Below are positions 33,201-41,980 of a DNA stretch of 64,000 nucleotides, one piece after another (within the stretch, counting starts at the first letter, position 1; every line of letters begins with the position of its first letter). A program made the position numbers and the translations under genes. The stretch is from Deltaproteobacteria bacterium (GTDB taxonomy: Bacteria; Desulfobacterota; Desulfobacteria; Desulfobacterales; JAFDCJ01), in NCBI GenBank assembly GCA_019312835.1, contig JAFDCJ010000341.1, positions 1 through 64,000 on the forward strand, in the 5' to 3' direction. Below the pieces are notes generated by a model. It was not told the DNA's origin. It saw only the letters and a list, made by a program, of their open reading frames with translations, and did no database searches.

Positions 33201-34118
33201 ATGAATTTCAATCCATCTGAAATCGCTTCGCAATTGGCCGCCGCTGCCAAAGCAGATGTCCAGATCAACAAACCACTGGCGCCCTATACCTCCTATCAAA
33301 TCGGCGGCCCCACAGCCGTCTGGGTTGCACCGGCAGCGGAGGGCGACGTCGGCAGGATTCTCGAACTCGTAAACCGCAACGACCTCCCGCTTTTCATACT
33401 GGGGCGGGGGTCGAACGTACTGATCTCAGACAGGGGATGGGATGGCGTCACCCTGTATCTGGGCAACAATCTCAGCGGTGTCACGTTTGACGGCAGAATG
33501 GCCAGGGCGCTGGCCGGCACCCTGCTACTGGAGGTGGTTCGGGCAGCCGTCAAAAGGGGCCTGGCCGGGATGGAGCAACTGGCCGGAATTCCAGGCGGGA
33601 TCGGCGGCGCCCTGCGCATGAATGCCGGGGCCTTCGGACAGGAGATCGCTAGCACGACCCGTTCTGTCAAGGGCTTCCGGCACGACGGCTCGCCTTTTCA
33701 GGCCGCTCGCCAAGATATTACCTTCGACTACCGGCGGGTACCGGAGTTGGAAGATGTTATCATTACCTCCGCTGATTTCGGTTTTGAAGAATCAGACCCG
33801 CACATTCTGTCCGGGCGTATGGAGGATATCCTCACCCTGCGCGCTAAAAAGCAGCCGCTTCGATATCCCTCCTGCGGCAGTGTGTTTAAGCGACCTGCCG
33901 GCTATTATGCCGGGGCGCTGATTGAAGAGGCCGGACTCAAGGGGGAACGCATTGGCGGCGCAATGATCAGCCCGAAGCATGCCGGATTTATCCTGAACGT
34001 GAATGGGGCCTCGGCTGCGGATGTTTATGCGTTGATCAATCTGATCGAAAACAGGGTTTTCGATCGCTTCGGTGTAAAACTCGAGCGGGAAGTCCGGTTG
34101 ATCGGAGAGTTTGATTGA
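33201..34118 (+). CDS. murB: UDP-N-acetylenolpyruvoylglucosamine reductase
   Basis: MurB, 305 residues, the FAD-dependent enzyme that reduces UDP-GlcNAc-enolpyruvate to UDP-MurNAc in peptidoglycan synthesis. Seen: N-terminal NKPLAPYTSYQIGGPTAVWVAP, the FAD-binding LGRGSNVLISDRGWDGV (about 75), GIPGGIGGALRMNAGAFG (about 125), the catalytic Ser in SCGSVFKRPAGYYAG (about 235) and the late Glu in KLEREVRLIG. It is the short (type II) form. Start at 33201 is set by family length; upstream in-frame ATG overlaps the phosphatase gene. Its stop overlaps the next gene by 4 bp (TTGA). Confidence 0.96.
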   Translation: MNFNPSEIASQLAAAAKADVQINKPLAPYTSYQIGGPTAVWVAPAAEGDVGRILELVNRNDLPLFILGRGSNVLISDRGWDGVTLYLGNNLSGVTFDGRMARALAGTLLLEVVRAAVKRGLAGMEQLAGIPGGIGGALRMNAGAFGQEIASTTRSVKGFRHDGSPFQAARQDITFDYRRVPELEDVIITSADFGFEESDPHILSGRMEDILTLRAKKQPLRYPSCGSVFKRPAGYYAGALIEEAGLKGERIGGAMISPKHAGFILNVNGASAADVYALINLIENRVFDRFGVKLEREVRLIGEFD

Positions 34119-35452
34119 ATCGGCTCCCATCAGCACCGGTCGACAGCCGGTACCTCACCCGTTTTTATATCCCCCTGGCCATCCAGGCTGCCTCCCAGGC
34201 TTTGTGTTATCCTCTGGTTGCCATGGTGGCCTCGCGCGGTCCCGGGGGACCCCTAAACCTGGCCGGTCTGGCTCAGGCCAATATCGTCATGTTCTTCTTC
34301 GGCATGTTTGCCATCAGCTATGTGACCACCGGAATGGTGTTCGCCAAGACACGCGAAGGATATCAAAAATTCCGGTTTGTCACCCTTCTGACCGGTTTTA
34401 CGGTCGTCATCATTCAGGCAATATTGTGTACCCCGGCCCTGGCGCATTTGCTTTTCGGTTCGGTAATTGGTCTGCCGGCAAGCATTGAGCAGCCGGCCCG
34501 GATCGGGTTTATGACCAGTATTCCGCTTCAGTTTCTCTTCTTTTTGCGAATCCCTTATTTTGTCGTCATGTACATCGGCAAGGCCACCGGCATGGCAAGC
34601 TTTGCGACCATTGGCCGCATAACCCTGACAGCCTTGCTGTCCCCGCTCTTTTGCATGCTGGACCTGGTCGGCCCGGTCTGGGCGGTGGTCTGCCTGACCA
34701 TCCCGGTGGCCATCGAAGTGCTGATGTCCAGGATATTCGCCGCCCCCTTTCTAAAATCCCTTGTATCTGAGCCGGAAAACCCGCCCAGGGCCCGGGAGAT
34801 TTTCTGGTTTAATCTCCCGCTGTCAATGGGCGGTTATTTTCTTTCCATCTCCGCCATCATACTGGCGGGATTCATCGCCCGGGCCCCGAATCCCGACCGC
34901 ATTCTGCCGGTGTATTATCTGGCACTCGGCCTGGCCAACCCGATGGCCTTTGCAGCCACCCGCATTCAAACTGTCGTCCTGGCCTTTCCGCCCCGATCGG
35001 AAACCGATCGCCGGACCTTGCATTTTGCCGTGGCGGCCGGATTTACGCTGGGCCTTTTGCCGTTGATCTTCTCCCTGCCCGGTCTGATTGAGTTTTACTA
35101 TGTCAAGCTGCAGAGGCTCACCGTCCAGGATCTCCAACTGGTGCGATTAACGGCGGTATCGCTGATATGCTTTCCGTTGAGCGTGGCCATCCGAGCCCAG
35201 AGTGAAGGTCTGGCCGCCTGGCAAAAAAAGCCGGTGACCGTTCTCGCCGGACATGCCCTGTTCATGGTCACCATGATCACCAGCGGTTTCACCCTGCTCA
35301 AATTCGGTGTCCCGGGGCACCTGATCGGACCGGTCGGACTGACCCTTGGCAGCCTGGCATCCTCAGCCACCATGCGGTTATTGCTCAACCGCGTCAAAGA
35401 ACGGAATATCCCGGTGGGGCCGACGACGACATCCATCGGGCAAATCCGCTAA
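34115..35452 (+). CDS. Multi-spanning lipid/polysaccharide flippase-like protein (MATE-like)
   Basis: Integral membrane protein of 445 residues with about 12 helices. It resembles the MVF/MATE group (multidrug/oligosaccharidyl-lipid/polysaccharide exporters), for example in FYIPLAIQAASQALCYPLVAMVAS at the N-terminus and the alternating polar residues in helices. The start is TTG at 34115 with CGGAGAG just upstream; it overlaps the murB stop (TTGA). It could carry a lipid-linked cell-wall precursor or another exported molecule. Position after murB supports an envelope role, though MurJ itself is longer (about 510). Confidence 0.75.
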   Translation: MNRLPSAPVDSRYLTRFYIPLAIQAASQALCYPLVAMVASRGPGGPLNLAGLAQANIVMFFFGMFAISYVTTGMVFAKTREGYQKFRFVTLLTGFTVVIIQAILCTPALAHLLFGSVIGLPASIEQPARIGFMTSIPLQFLFFLRIPYFVVMYIGKATGMASFATIGRITLTALLSPLFCMLDLVGPVWAVVCLTIPVAIEVLMSRIFAAPFLKSLVSEPENPPRAREIFWFNLPLSMGGYFLSISAIILAGFIARAPNPDRILPVYYLALGLANPMAFAATRIQTVVLAFPPRSETDRRTLHFAVAAGFTLGLLPLIFSLPGLIEFYYVKLQRLTVQDLQLVRLTAVSLICFPLSVAIRAQSEGLAAWQKKPVTVLAGHALFMVTMITSGFTLLKFGVPGHLIGPVGLTLGSLASSATMRLLLNRVKERNIPVGPTTTSIGQIR

Positions 35453-35578
35453 AAACTGGCTTCAGAATACCATCTTATATTCGAATGCTGCGTTGCAAGC
35501 CGACGCAGGCGGGACTCCGCTTTTGCGTCGACCTGCGCCTTGCCTTCGAGCATAACCTGGCATCCTGAAGCCAGTTTT
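35451..35578. repeat. Long inverted repeat after the flippase gene
   Basis: AAAACTGGCTTCAGAATACCA... (from 35452) and ...GCATCCTGAAGCCAGTTTT (to 35578) are the ends of an approximately 127-bp imperfect palindrome. The outer arms (about 18 bp) match almost perfectly; the middle (TTATATTCGAATGCTGCGTTGCAAG / CTTGCCTTCGAGCATAACC) matches less well. It starts at the stop codon of the gene. A partial third copy (AAAGCCAGTTTTCAA) is at 35636-35650. Confidence 0.75.
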
Positions 35579-35839
35579 GCGTATCTTATATGATCTTACG
35601 AAACGGCAACCGGTCAAACAAAGTCCTGCAACTTAAAGCCAGTTTTCAATATTTTCTATGGTCACGGTGCCGCTTTTGAGAAGTATTTCATTAAAAGTTA
35701 GAGCCTCTTGAATTTTGATAAAAATCTAACCAAAACAGCATTCAAGTTTCCCCGGAAAGTGCCGAAGAATTAATAGACAAGCCTATCCGTGCAGGCTTTT
35801 CAGGAAAACAAAAAGGCACTTTTAAAAGGGGATAATTCC

Positions 35840-36301
35840 ATGATTCACACAAATCCAAGATGTATACTTATCGGGTTGATGGCCTTTACCTTCGTTTGCT
35901 TTTTGAGCGGCAGCGTGTTTGCCGGCGGCGGTTTTAGCTTTAAGTGGGGCAACGATACGGATGCCGGGCAGCAGCAGGTGAAAACCAAATCCAAACAGAA
36001 AACAGGCGGACCGCCCGCTCATGCTCCGGCTCATGGATATCGCGCCAAGTACCAGTACCGCTATTATCCTTCAAGCAATGTGTATAAGGATACTGAAAGA
36101 GGCCTTTATTTTTATCTGAAAGGCGACAGGTGGGAGGTCGGCGCATCTTTGCCGCTACCCCTGAGAGAAAAGCTGGGAGAATCCGTCAGCCTTGAGTTGG
36201 ATACCGACAAACCGTATATTCATCATGCGGAGCATGTTAAAAAATACCCGCCCAGGAAATCCAAGCCCAAAAAGAAAAACAAATGGGCCAGGACAAAATA
36301 G
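35840..36301 (+). CDS. Exported basic hypothetical protein
   Basis: I do not recognise this protein of 153 residues. It has a signal peptide (IHTNPRCILIGLMAFTFVCFLSGSVFA, cleavage after FA) and a mature part starting GGGFSFKWG. The middle has a YYPSSNVYKDTERGLYFYLKGDRWEVGASLPLPLREKLG segment typical of a small periplasmic beta-protein, and a very basic C-terminus (KSKPKKKNKWARTK). AAAGGGGAT precedes ATG 35840; a longer reading from 35789 lacks a signal at its start. Single gene. Confidence 0.75.
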   Translation: MIHTNPRCILIGLMAFTFVCFLSGSVFAGGGFSFKWGNDTDAGQQQVKTKSKQKTGGPPAHAPAHGYRAKYQYRYYPSSNVYKDTERGLYFYLKGDRWEVGASLPLPLREKLGESVSLELDTDKPYIHHAEHVKKYPPRKSKPKKKNKWARTK

Positions 36302-36859
36302 GCGCGGCGTCTCGGCCCGATGTGATCTGATGACGTGCTGGGTACCGGTGCTGAAAGCTGCCCGATCACAGCCGGCGGTTTTCAGCGCCAGTGCATTCTA
36401 GCGCGTCATTGACGTTTTCTACAAGCCTGAAATGGATGCCCCCGGCGCGGATATATTTCAGGGATAGCGTCTAATAATTTCTTGACAACCGACCTCATTT
36501 TCGATAGGCAAACATTGTACAGATCGTCTATGAATCGGATTTGACGACCAGCATCGATTCTGTTCTCAACATCTCTTCAGATTTGTTCTTCGCATCTGGA
36601 TCCTCCTCCAGGCTGACACCTGATACCGAGCAGACAATATCCTGACCGCAGCTAGGCTTAAACAACAATCTCCCGTAAATTATTAACCCTTATGGAGATG
36701 GCTACCCTGCGGATTTTGGGAAGGTGCCCGTATCAAGACCTTCAGAAGTTCGCCCTCACTCGAAAATTTTCTTTCATGTTAATCGCCGCCCGGTCGGGCT
36801 GCCAGGCTAATCCGGCCCTGTAAGCCATTGCGGGCGGCACATAACAATAACGCCCAAGA
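36302..36859. other. Intergenic stretch upstream of the TRAP operon
   Basis: About 560 bp. It includes a possible -35 TTGACA at 36482-36487 with a poor -10, and CTGACACCTGATACC words at about 36613. No gene can be supported. Confidence 0.45.
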
Positions 36860-36862
36860 ATG

Positions 36863-36870
36863 AAAGGAGG
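36863..36870 (+). promoter_or_regulatory. Strong Shine-Dalgarno-like AAAGGAGG without a clear start
   Basis: AAAGGAGG is followed at good spacing by ATCATC, not ATG/GTG/TTG. A 73-residue frame starts a few bases earlier at ATG 36860 and ends in TGA overlapping the dctP ATG, but its composition is not protein-like. It may be a leader, a decayed gene or chance. Confidence 0.35.
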
Positions 36871-37077
36871 ACCTCTATCATCACATCACGCAGCATTGTT
36901 CGGAAAGCGGATGCCATCTTTCCGGCGAATGGGTGATCCTGACCGATCCGGTGATTGCGGGTATGGGGGAAATCAGGCAGTTAATGGCGCGCGGATGCTT
37001 AAGCGTTTATGCAAATGGACCGCCTTATTCGTTTATTGCAAATTGCTGGTCTATACCAGCAGAAAGGAGAAACGAAT

Positions 37078-38232
37078 ATGAAAAAGGAGAAAAAGATTTT
37101 AAACAAAACTCCCGACAAAATTTCAAGACGGTCAATGATCAAAGGCATGGCTGCCGCAGCCGGTGCGGCAGCTGCGGCAGTCGGGTTTCCCTGGGTCAAA
37201 CGCAGCGCCGCCCAAGCACCGATCGTCCTGAAAATGCAAAGCACATGGCCCACCAAGGATATTTTCCATGAGGACTTTCTTGATTGGGTCAAGAAGGTGG
37301 AAGAGATGACCGGGGGCCGCTTGAGGATCGACGCCCTGCCGGCAGGTGCCGTCGTGCCTGCCTTTGAATTGATCGAAGCCGTCAGCCGGGGCACGCTGGA
37401 TGGCGGCCATGGCGTTTCCGCCTACTGGTTCGGTCGCAACCGTGCCGTCAGCCTTTTCGGCACCGGTCCGTCTTTTGGATTGGACGCCGAGGGAATGCTG
37501 TCGTGGATTTATTATGGCGGCGGGGCGGAGCTTTATCGTGAACTCATTCAGGATGTTCTTAGGATGGAAGTCGTCTCTTTCTTCCACGGACCCATGCCAA
37601 CGCAGCCCCTGGGATGGTTCAGGGACGAGATCAAAGACCCGGGCGCAATCAAAAACCTCAGGTACCGGACCGTGGGGCTCTCAGCCAGCCTCTTTCAGGA
37701 AATGGGGGCGGCGGTTAAAATTCTGCCCGGCGGCGAGATCATTCCATCGATGGAGCGCGGTGTTCTGGATGCAGCCGAGTTCAACAACATGTCCTCTGAC
37801 AAACTCCTGGGATTTCCGGATGTAAGAAAGCTCTGCATGCTGCAAAGCTACCATCAGCCCTGCGAGTTCTTTGAGGTCACGTTCAACAAAACCAAGTGGG
37901 AGACAATTCCGCAAGATCTGCAGAGCATTGTCAAATATTCTCTGATGGCCCAATCTGCCGATATGAGTTGGAAGTTCCATGACCGCAACTCTTCTGACAT
38001 GATCGAAATGGAGCAACAAAGAGGCGTAAAATTTCACGTAACCCCGACCTCCGTGCTCAAAGAGCAATGCAAGGCATGGGACCGCATCATCGCGCGCGAG
38101 AGCAAGGAGAATGATTTCTTTGCCCGCGTCATCAAATCCCAGAAGGATTATGCCCGTCGGGTGGTCCGCTGGCGCTCACAGGTCATGGTCGAAAACAACA
38201 CCGCCTACGAACACTGGTTTGGAAAAGTCTGA
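37078..38232 (+). CDS. dctP: TRAP transporter solute-binding protein, Tat-exported
   Basis: Periplasmic solute receptor of 384 residues in the DctP family. Seen: a Tat signal (SRRSMIKGMAAAAGAAAAAVGFPW, residues about 17-40), then IVLKMQSTWPTKDIFHEDFLDWVKKVEE and the conserved Arg/Phe region KNLRYRTVGLSASLFQEMG (about 190-210) that contacts the ligand carboxylate. Like other Tat-dependent DctPs of the mannitol/lactate/keto-acid type. The ATG at 37078 follows AGAAAGGAGAAA. It is the first of the dctPQM operon; a hairpin after it probably lowers expression of the membrane genes. The substrate is a carboxylate by family, but its identity is not known. Confidence 0.92.
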   Translation: MKKEKKILNKTPDKISRRSMIKGMAAAAGAAAAAVGFPWVKRSAAQAPIVLKMQSTWPTKDIFHEDFLDWVKKVEEMTGGRLRIDALPAGAVVPAFELIEAVSRGTLDGGHGVSAYWFGRNRAVSLFGTGPSFGLDAEGMLSWIYYGGGAELYRELIQDVLRMEVVSFFHGPMPTQPLGWFRDEIKDPGAIKNLRYRTVGLSASLFQEMGAAVKILPGGEIIPSMERGVLDAAEFNNMSSDKLLGFPDVRKLCMLQSYHQPCEFFEVTFNKTKWETIPQDLQSIVKYSLMAQSADMSWKFHDRNSSDMIEMEQQRGVKFHVTPTSVLKEQCKAWDRIIARESKENDFFARVIKSQKDYARRVVRWRSQVMVENNTAYEHWFGKV

Positions 38233-38261
38233 TCAGGAATTTAGTTATTTTTAAACAACCC

Positions 38262-38295
38262 GGGACGTCCAACTCTGGCAGGGACGTCCCCTTTA
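38262..38295 (+). terminator. Intra-operon hairpin between dctP and dctQ
   Basis: GGGACGTCC (38262-38270) pairs with GGACGTCCC (38282-38290), followed by CTTTAAT. The U-tract is short. It likely allows partial read-through, giving excess binding protein over permease. Confidence 0.65.
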
Positions 38296-38323
38296 ATCAA
38301 ACCGTTTAGCAAGGAGAGGTCTA

Positions 38324-38833
38324 TTGGTGGATAAATTCGTTAAATTCATTGACGGTATCAGCCATTGGGTCGGCAAAATCTTTGCCCTGCTCTTTCTGCC
38401 GCTGGTTTACGCCTTGGTTCATGAAATCGTTGCCACCAAGGTTTTTGCCAGACCGACCGTGTGGGCCTTTGATTTGAGCTACATGCTCTATGGGGCCATC
38501 TTTATGATGGGAGCCGCATATACGCTGGCCATCGATGGCCATGTTCGCGGCGATATGTTCTATCGCCTCTGGCGACCCCGGGTACAGGCAACGGTAGATC
38601 TCGTTTTATACATTCTGGTCTTCTTTCCTGCAATGATCGCTCTTCTGTATGCCGGCTGGTCTTACGCGTATTACTCATTTTCCATCAATGAAAAATCACT
38701 TCAAAGTCCCTTCGGGCCCATCATCTGGCCGCTTAAAATGGTCATCCCGGCAACCGCATTTCTCATGTTGCTTCAGGGCATTGCCCAGGTCATTAAATGT
38801 ATACGCTGTCTTCAGCGGGGGAGGTGGGAATGA
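38324..38833 (+). CDS. dctQ: TRAP transporter small permease
   Basis: Small membrane subunit of 169 residues with four helices. Seen: helices at about 17-36 (WVGKIFALLFLPLVYALVHEI), 48-70, 90-112 (VDLVLYILVFFPAMIALLYAGW) and 135-155 (MVIPATAFLMLLQGIAQVI). The conserved SPFGPIIWPLKMVIP segment fits DctQ. AAGGAGAGG precedes two possible starts, TTG 38324 and GTG 38327. It forms the transporter with DctM, which overlaps its stop by 4 bp. Confidence 0.9.
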   Translation: MVDKFVKFIDGISHWVGKIFALLFLPLVYALVHEIVATKVFARPTVWAFDLSYMLYGAIFMMGAAYTLAIDGHVRGDMFYRLWRPRVQATVDLVLYILVFFPAMIALLYAGWSYAYYSFSINEKSLQSPFGPIIWPLKMVIPATAFLMLLQGIAQVIKCIRCLQRGRWE

Positions 38834-40152
38834 GTCCCGAAATCCTTGGAATGATCATGCTGGCGTTGCTCTGTATCGCCATCTTTGTGGGATACCCAAC
38901 CTGTATTACCCTTCTGGCTCTCGGCTTTTTCTTCGGGTGGGTCGGTTTCGGGCTGGAGCGGGTCGCCAATCTGATGGTTTCCCGGTATTTCTTCGTCATG
39001 TCAAACGATGTGCTTATTCCGGTGTGTATTTTCGTATTCATGGGCTATGTGGTGGAACGCTCTGGTATTCTTGACCGGCTTTTCCGTTCCATCCAGGTGG
39101 CCACCGGACCGGTGCGGGGATCGTTGTACTTTACAGTGTTGCTGACCTGTACCATCTTCGCCGCCGCCACGGGTATAATTGGTGCTTCGGTAACCATCAT
39201 GGGCCTTTTGGCCATGCCTGCCATGATGCGGGCCAAATACGATGTGCGGCTTTCAGCCGGGGTGATTACCGGGGGCGGATGCCTCGGCATTCTGATTCCG
39301 CCAAGTGTTCTTCTGATCCTGTATGGCGCCACGGCCGGAGTGTCCACGGTTAAACTCTATGCCGGTGCCATTTTCCCGGGTCTTATTCTCTTCGGACTGT
39401 ATGTCAGCTTCGTTGCTGTTATGGTTTACATCAGACCCCGGCTGGGACCAGCCCTGCCCAAGGAAGAAAGGGATTTCCCGCTGAAGCAGATTGTCTGGAT
39501 GCTGGGGACTTCAGTGCTCCCTGTGGCGGTGCTCATCTTTTTTGTCCTTGGATCGATCGTTACCGGTTGGGCGGCGCCCACGGAAGCTTCGGCCTGCGGT
39601 GCATTGGGGGCCCTGATCTTGAGCGCGGTGTATGGCAAACTAAACTGGAGTATGTTGAAAGATGCCATGCTCGAGTCCATTAGAACCTCCAGCATGGTTC
39701 TCTTTTTGATGTGTGGATCAAGCCTATTCGCATCCGTCTTTGCGCTTCTGGGCGGCGCCCAGGTCATCGAAGATTTCGTGCTGGGTCTCAACCTTTCACC
39801 GGGGGCCTTTATCTGGATATCCATGGCTGTTATTTTCCTGCTGGGATGGCCGCTGGAGTGGACAGAGATAATCATTATCTTTCTGCCCCTGTTTCTGCCG
39901 CTGTTGCCCCATTTCAACGTTGATCCGCTCTGGTTCGGCATCCTGGTGGCTGTCAACCTCCAGACCGCTTTTCTTTCACCACCGGTTGCAATGGCCGCTT
40001 TTTATCTAAAGGGCGTCTCACCATCGCAGGTCACACTGATGGATATTTATTGGGGTATGGGAGCTTTCATGGTGCTCCAGGTAATCGGTCTGGTCATCGT
40101 CTTTATGTTCCCGGAGCTTTCCACCTGGCTGCCGCAGGTTGTATTCGGATAG
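38830..40152 (+). CDS. dctM: TRAP transporter large permease
   Basis: Large membrane subunit of 440 residues, about 12 helices, the sodium-driven channel of the TRAP transporter. Seen: the N-terminal LLCIAIFVGYPTCITLLALG, the conserved GIIGASVTIMGLLAMPAMMRAKYD (about 110-135), GILIPPSVLLILYG (about 155) and LQTAFLSPPVAMAAFYLKG near 380, all typical of DctM. Its ATG overlaps the dctQ stop (ATGA), which fixes the start and removes 11 residues of a longer reading. Operon end; no terminator is evident. Confidence 0.94.
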   Translation: MSPEILGMIMLALLCIAIFVGYPTCITLLALGFFFGWVGFGLERVANLMVSRYFFVMSNDVLIPVCIFVFMGYVVERSGILDRLFRSIQVATGPVRGSLYFTVLLTCTIFAAATGIIGASVTIMGLLAMPAMMRAKYDVRLSAGVITGGGCLGILIPPSVLLILYGATAGVSTVKLYAGAIFPGLILFGLYVSFVAVMVYIRPRLGPALPKEERDFPLKQIVWMLGTSVLPVAVLIFFVLGSIVTGWAAPTEASACGALGALILSAVYGKLNWSMLKDAMLESIRTSSMVLFLMCGSSLFASVFALLGGAQVIEDFVLGLNLSPGAFIWISMAVIFLLGWPLEWTEIIIIFLPLFLPLLPHFNVDPLWFGILVAVNLQTAFLSPPVAMAAFYLKGVSPSQVTLMDIYWGMGAFMVLQVIGLVIVFMFPELSTWLPQVVFG

Positions 40153-40262
40153 AAGACATTTCACGTCTTTTCGTCACTATAGTTTTAAAGATTTCAGGAT
40201 GACAAGCGCCACGGGCACGACGACCGCGAGCATTTTATCTGGGCTGGCGGTCCCGCATATGA

Positions 40263-40560
40263 TCATTTAATGCAATTTTGAAAAATGCTTGTATTCCCGG
40301 CACTGGATGCGCTCTGAGGGACCCTCTCCATCGCCTCTTCAATACAATCCTCAGGCCCACCCCGGTACCTGATAATCTCGGCTTTTTCTTTTTTCCCGTT
40401 CACGGCAAATACTTCCGCGCAACGCGCAATCCAGCTTTCGCAGCCAATGCATGCGCAAAAGGTTGTGAATTGCTCTGGCGCTATTGCTGCAGCTTGGCCC
40501 CGAATGGTGAACCCTGCTCGTGGGGGCGAAGTGCTTTGGGCCGCGATCCAGGCCCTGAAC
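40263..40560 (-). pseudogene. Decayed single-cluster ferredoxin
   Basis: On the minus strand a frame without any usable start reads FCACIGCESWIARCAEVFAVNGKKEKAEIIRYRGGPEDCIEEAMERVPQSAS. It matches single 4Fe-4S ferredoxins (CIGCxxCxxxCPEVFAVNGKKEKA...GGPEDCIEEA), but the third ligand Cys is Trp, the Pro after the last Cys is Ala, and the C-terminal Cys is missing. It ends at TGA 40263. It lies about 95 bp from copy B of the dispersed hairpin element. Probable remnant gene. The frame stays open upstream to about 40560 without start. Confidence 0.6.
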
Positions 40561-40653
40561 CTGGGAGTCAGTTTTTTATTGACAGGACCCCGCCAAAATC
40601 TTAGTTGCTATAGTCTTTGATTCAACGACCACCCGCAAAACGGGTGGTTTGGG

Positions 40654-40758
40654 TTTCCCCACCCTTATGGGCGGGGGGAGACAAAAGCACGCCAGTGCTT
40701 CAAACGTTGCGGGTGTAGCCGGGTGATAGTCCCGCAATGGCGGGATTTGAAAACAACC
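40654..40758 (-). repeat. Hairpin-rich dispersed element, copy B (IS200/IS605 end-like)
   Basis: Reverse-oriented copy of the element at 15804-15895. In the minus direction: GGTTGTTTTCAAATCC, a CCCGCC-ATT-GCGGG hairpin, about 15 extra bases, CCGCAACGTTTGAAGCACTGG, then CCCCGCCC-ATAA-GGGTGGGG. A further hairpin (ACCACCCG-CAAAA-CGGGTGGT) at 40628-40648 continues beyond it. It lies 34 bp upstream of the MFS gene. Confidence 0.75.
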
Positions 40759-40792
40759 AAAAAAAGACCTGCGCCGGCTAAGGGATCTATCA

Positions 40793-41980
40793 ATGGCGTC
40801 TGACTCCACTCCAAAAACAGAATCAAGCCCCGCCGGCACAGACCGGCGTTTTGACACCGAAAAAATCCTGGCGTTGTCCATCGGCCATTTTATCCATGAT
40901 GTCTATACCGGTTTTCTGGCGCCGCTGTTGCCGCTCTTGATCGAAAAGCTGTCCCTGTCCCTGACCCAGGCGGGCTTTTTGTCGACGATCATGCAACTGC
41001 CGGCCTTGCTCAATCCGCATATCGGCCAATTGGCCGATCGCATCAGCGGGCGCTATTTTGTCATTCTGGCCCCGGCTCTCACAGCCGTTCCCATGAGCCT
41101 GATCGGCATGGCCCCCAGCTACGGTGTTCTGCTGATTCTGATGTTTATTACCGGTGTCAGCGTCTCCGTATGGCATGTACCGGCACCGGTGATGATTGCG
41201 GAATTGTCGGCCGCCAGAAAAGGCCGCGGCATGAGTTTTTTCATGACAGGCGGTGAGCTGGCCCGCAGCGTGGGACCATTGGTCGCGGTGGGCGCCGTTT
41301 CTGTTTTCGGGCTGGAAGATTTCTACCCGGTAATGATATTCGGCCTGCTGGCAACGGTTTGGCTGTATTTTAAGCTTCGAACGATTCCGGTCAGGCAGGT
41401 TGGTTCGCGCCGCAAATTTTCGGTTCTGGAAACCTGGCGCACGCTGAGCTTTGTTTTACTGCCGCTTTCGGCCATTCTCGTTGCCCGCGGTTTCATGCAC
41501 GCCGCCATGACCGCATTTTTGCCGACCTACATCAAAATGGAAACCGGCAACCTCTGGCTGGCCGGCATTGCGCTGACCCTGTTTGAAGCTGCCGGTGTAG
41601 CCGGTGTTTTAATGGCCGGCTCCATCAGCGACTGGTTTGGGCGCCGCAAAACCCTGCTCGTCTCGCTGCTGGGAGCGCCCCTTTTCCTTTTTATATTTAC
41701 GTTAAGCGGCGGGTGGATCCGGCTGGCGGCTCTGATTGCAACCGGATTTACCCTCTTGTCAACCAGCCCCGTCATGCTGGCACTGGTCCAGGAAAATGCC
41801 AGACAGGCGCCCGCAGCCGCCAACGGCTTTTATATGATGGCCTCATTTATCGCCCGCTCGGCAGTGGTTGTGGTGGTCGGGTTTATCGCCGATAGGATCG
41901 GATTGAATGCCACCTATCTGATTAGTGCCGCCATGGGCCTGGTCGGCATTCCCTTTGTGCTGATGCTGCCCAGGAAGTAG
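40793..41980 (+). CDS. MFS transporter, Fsr-like
   Basis: Inner-membrane major facilitator of 395 residues with 12 helices, related to the one at 19475-20674. Seen: LSIGHFIHDVYTGFLAPLLPLL in helix 1, the loop motif GQLADRISGR, and the mirrored SDWFGRRKTLL in the second half. The Fsr family exports small molecules such as fosmidomycin by proton antiport. The start at 40793 is preceded by the repeat element and AAGGGATC; no strong ribosome site. Single gene. Confidence 0.87.
   Translation: MASDSTPKTESSPAGTDRRFDTEKILALSIGHFIHDVYTGFLAPLLPLLIEKLSLSLTQAGFLSTIMQLPALLNPHIGQLADRISGRYFVILAPALTAVPMSLIGMAPSYGVLLILMFITGVSVSVWHVPAPVMIAELSAARKGRGMSFFMTGGELARSVGPLVAVGAVSVFGLEDFYPVMIFGLLATVWLYFKLRTIPVRQVGSRRKFSVLETWRTLSFVLLPLSAILVARGFMHAAMTAFLPTYIKMETGNLWLAGIALTLFEAAGVAGVLMAGSISDWFGRRKTLLVSLLGAPLFLFIFTLSGGWIRLAALIATGFTLLSTSPVMLALVQENARQAPAAANGFYMMASFIARSAVVVVVGFIADRIGLNATYLISAAMGLVGIPFVLMLPRK

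Noticed and set aside
36482..36510. TTGACA with TAGGCA as promoter of the TRAP operon
   Set aside because: The -10 matches poorly and lies about 570 bp from dctP; not listed as a promoter.
36860..37081. 73-codon frame overlapping dctP by ATGA
   Set aside because: The overlap is suggestive, but the sequence is not protein-like and no site precedes its ATG, so it is not called as a gene.
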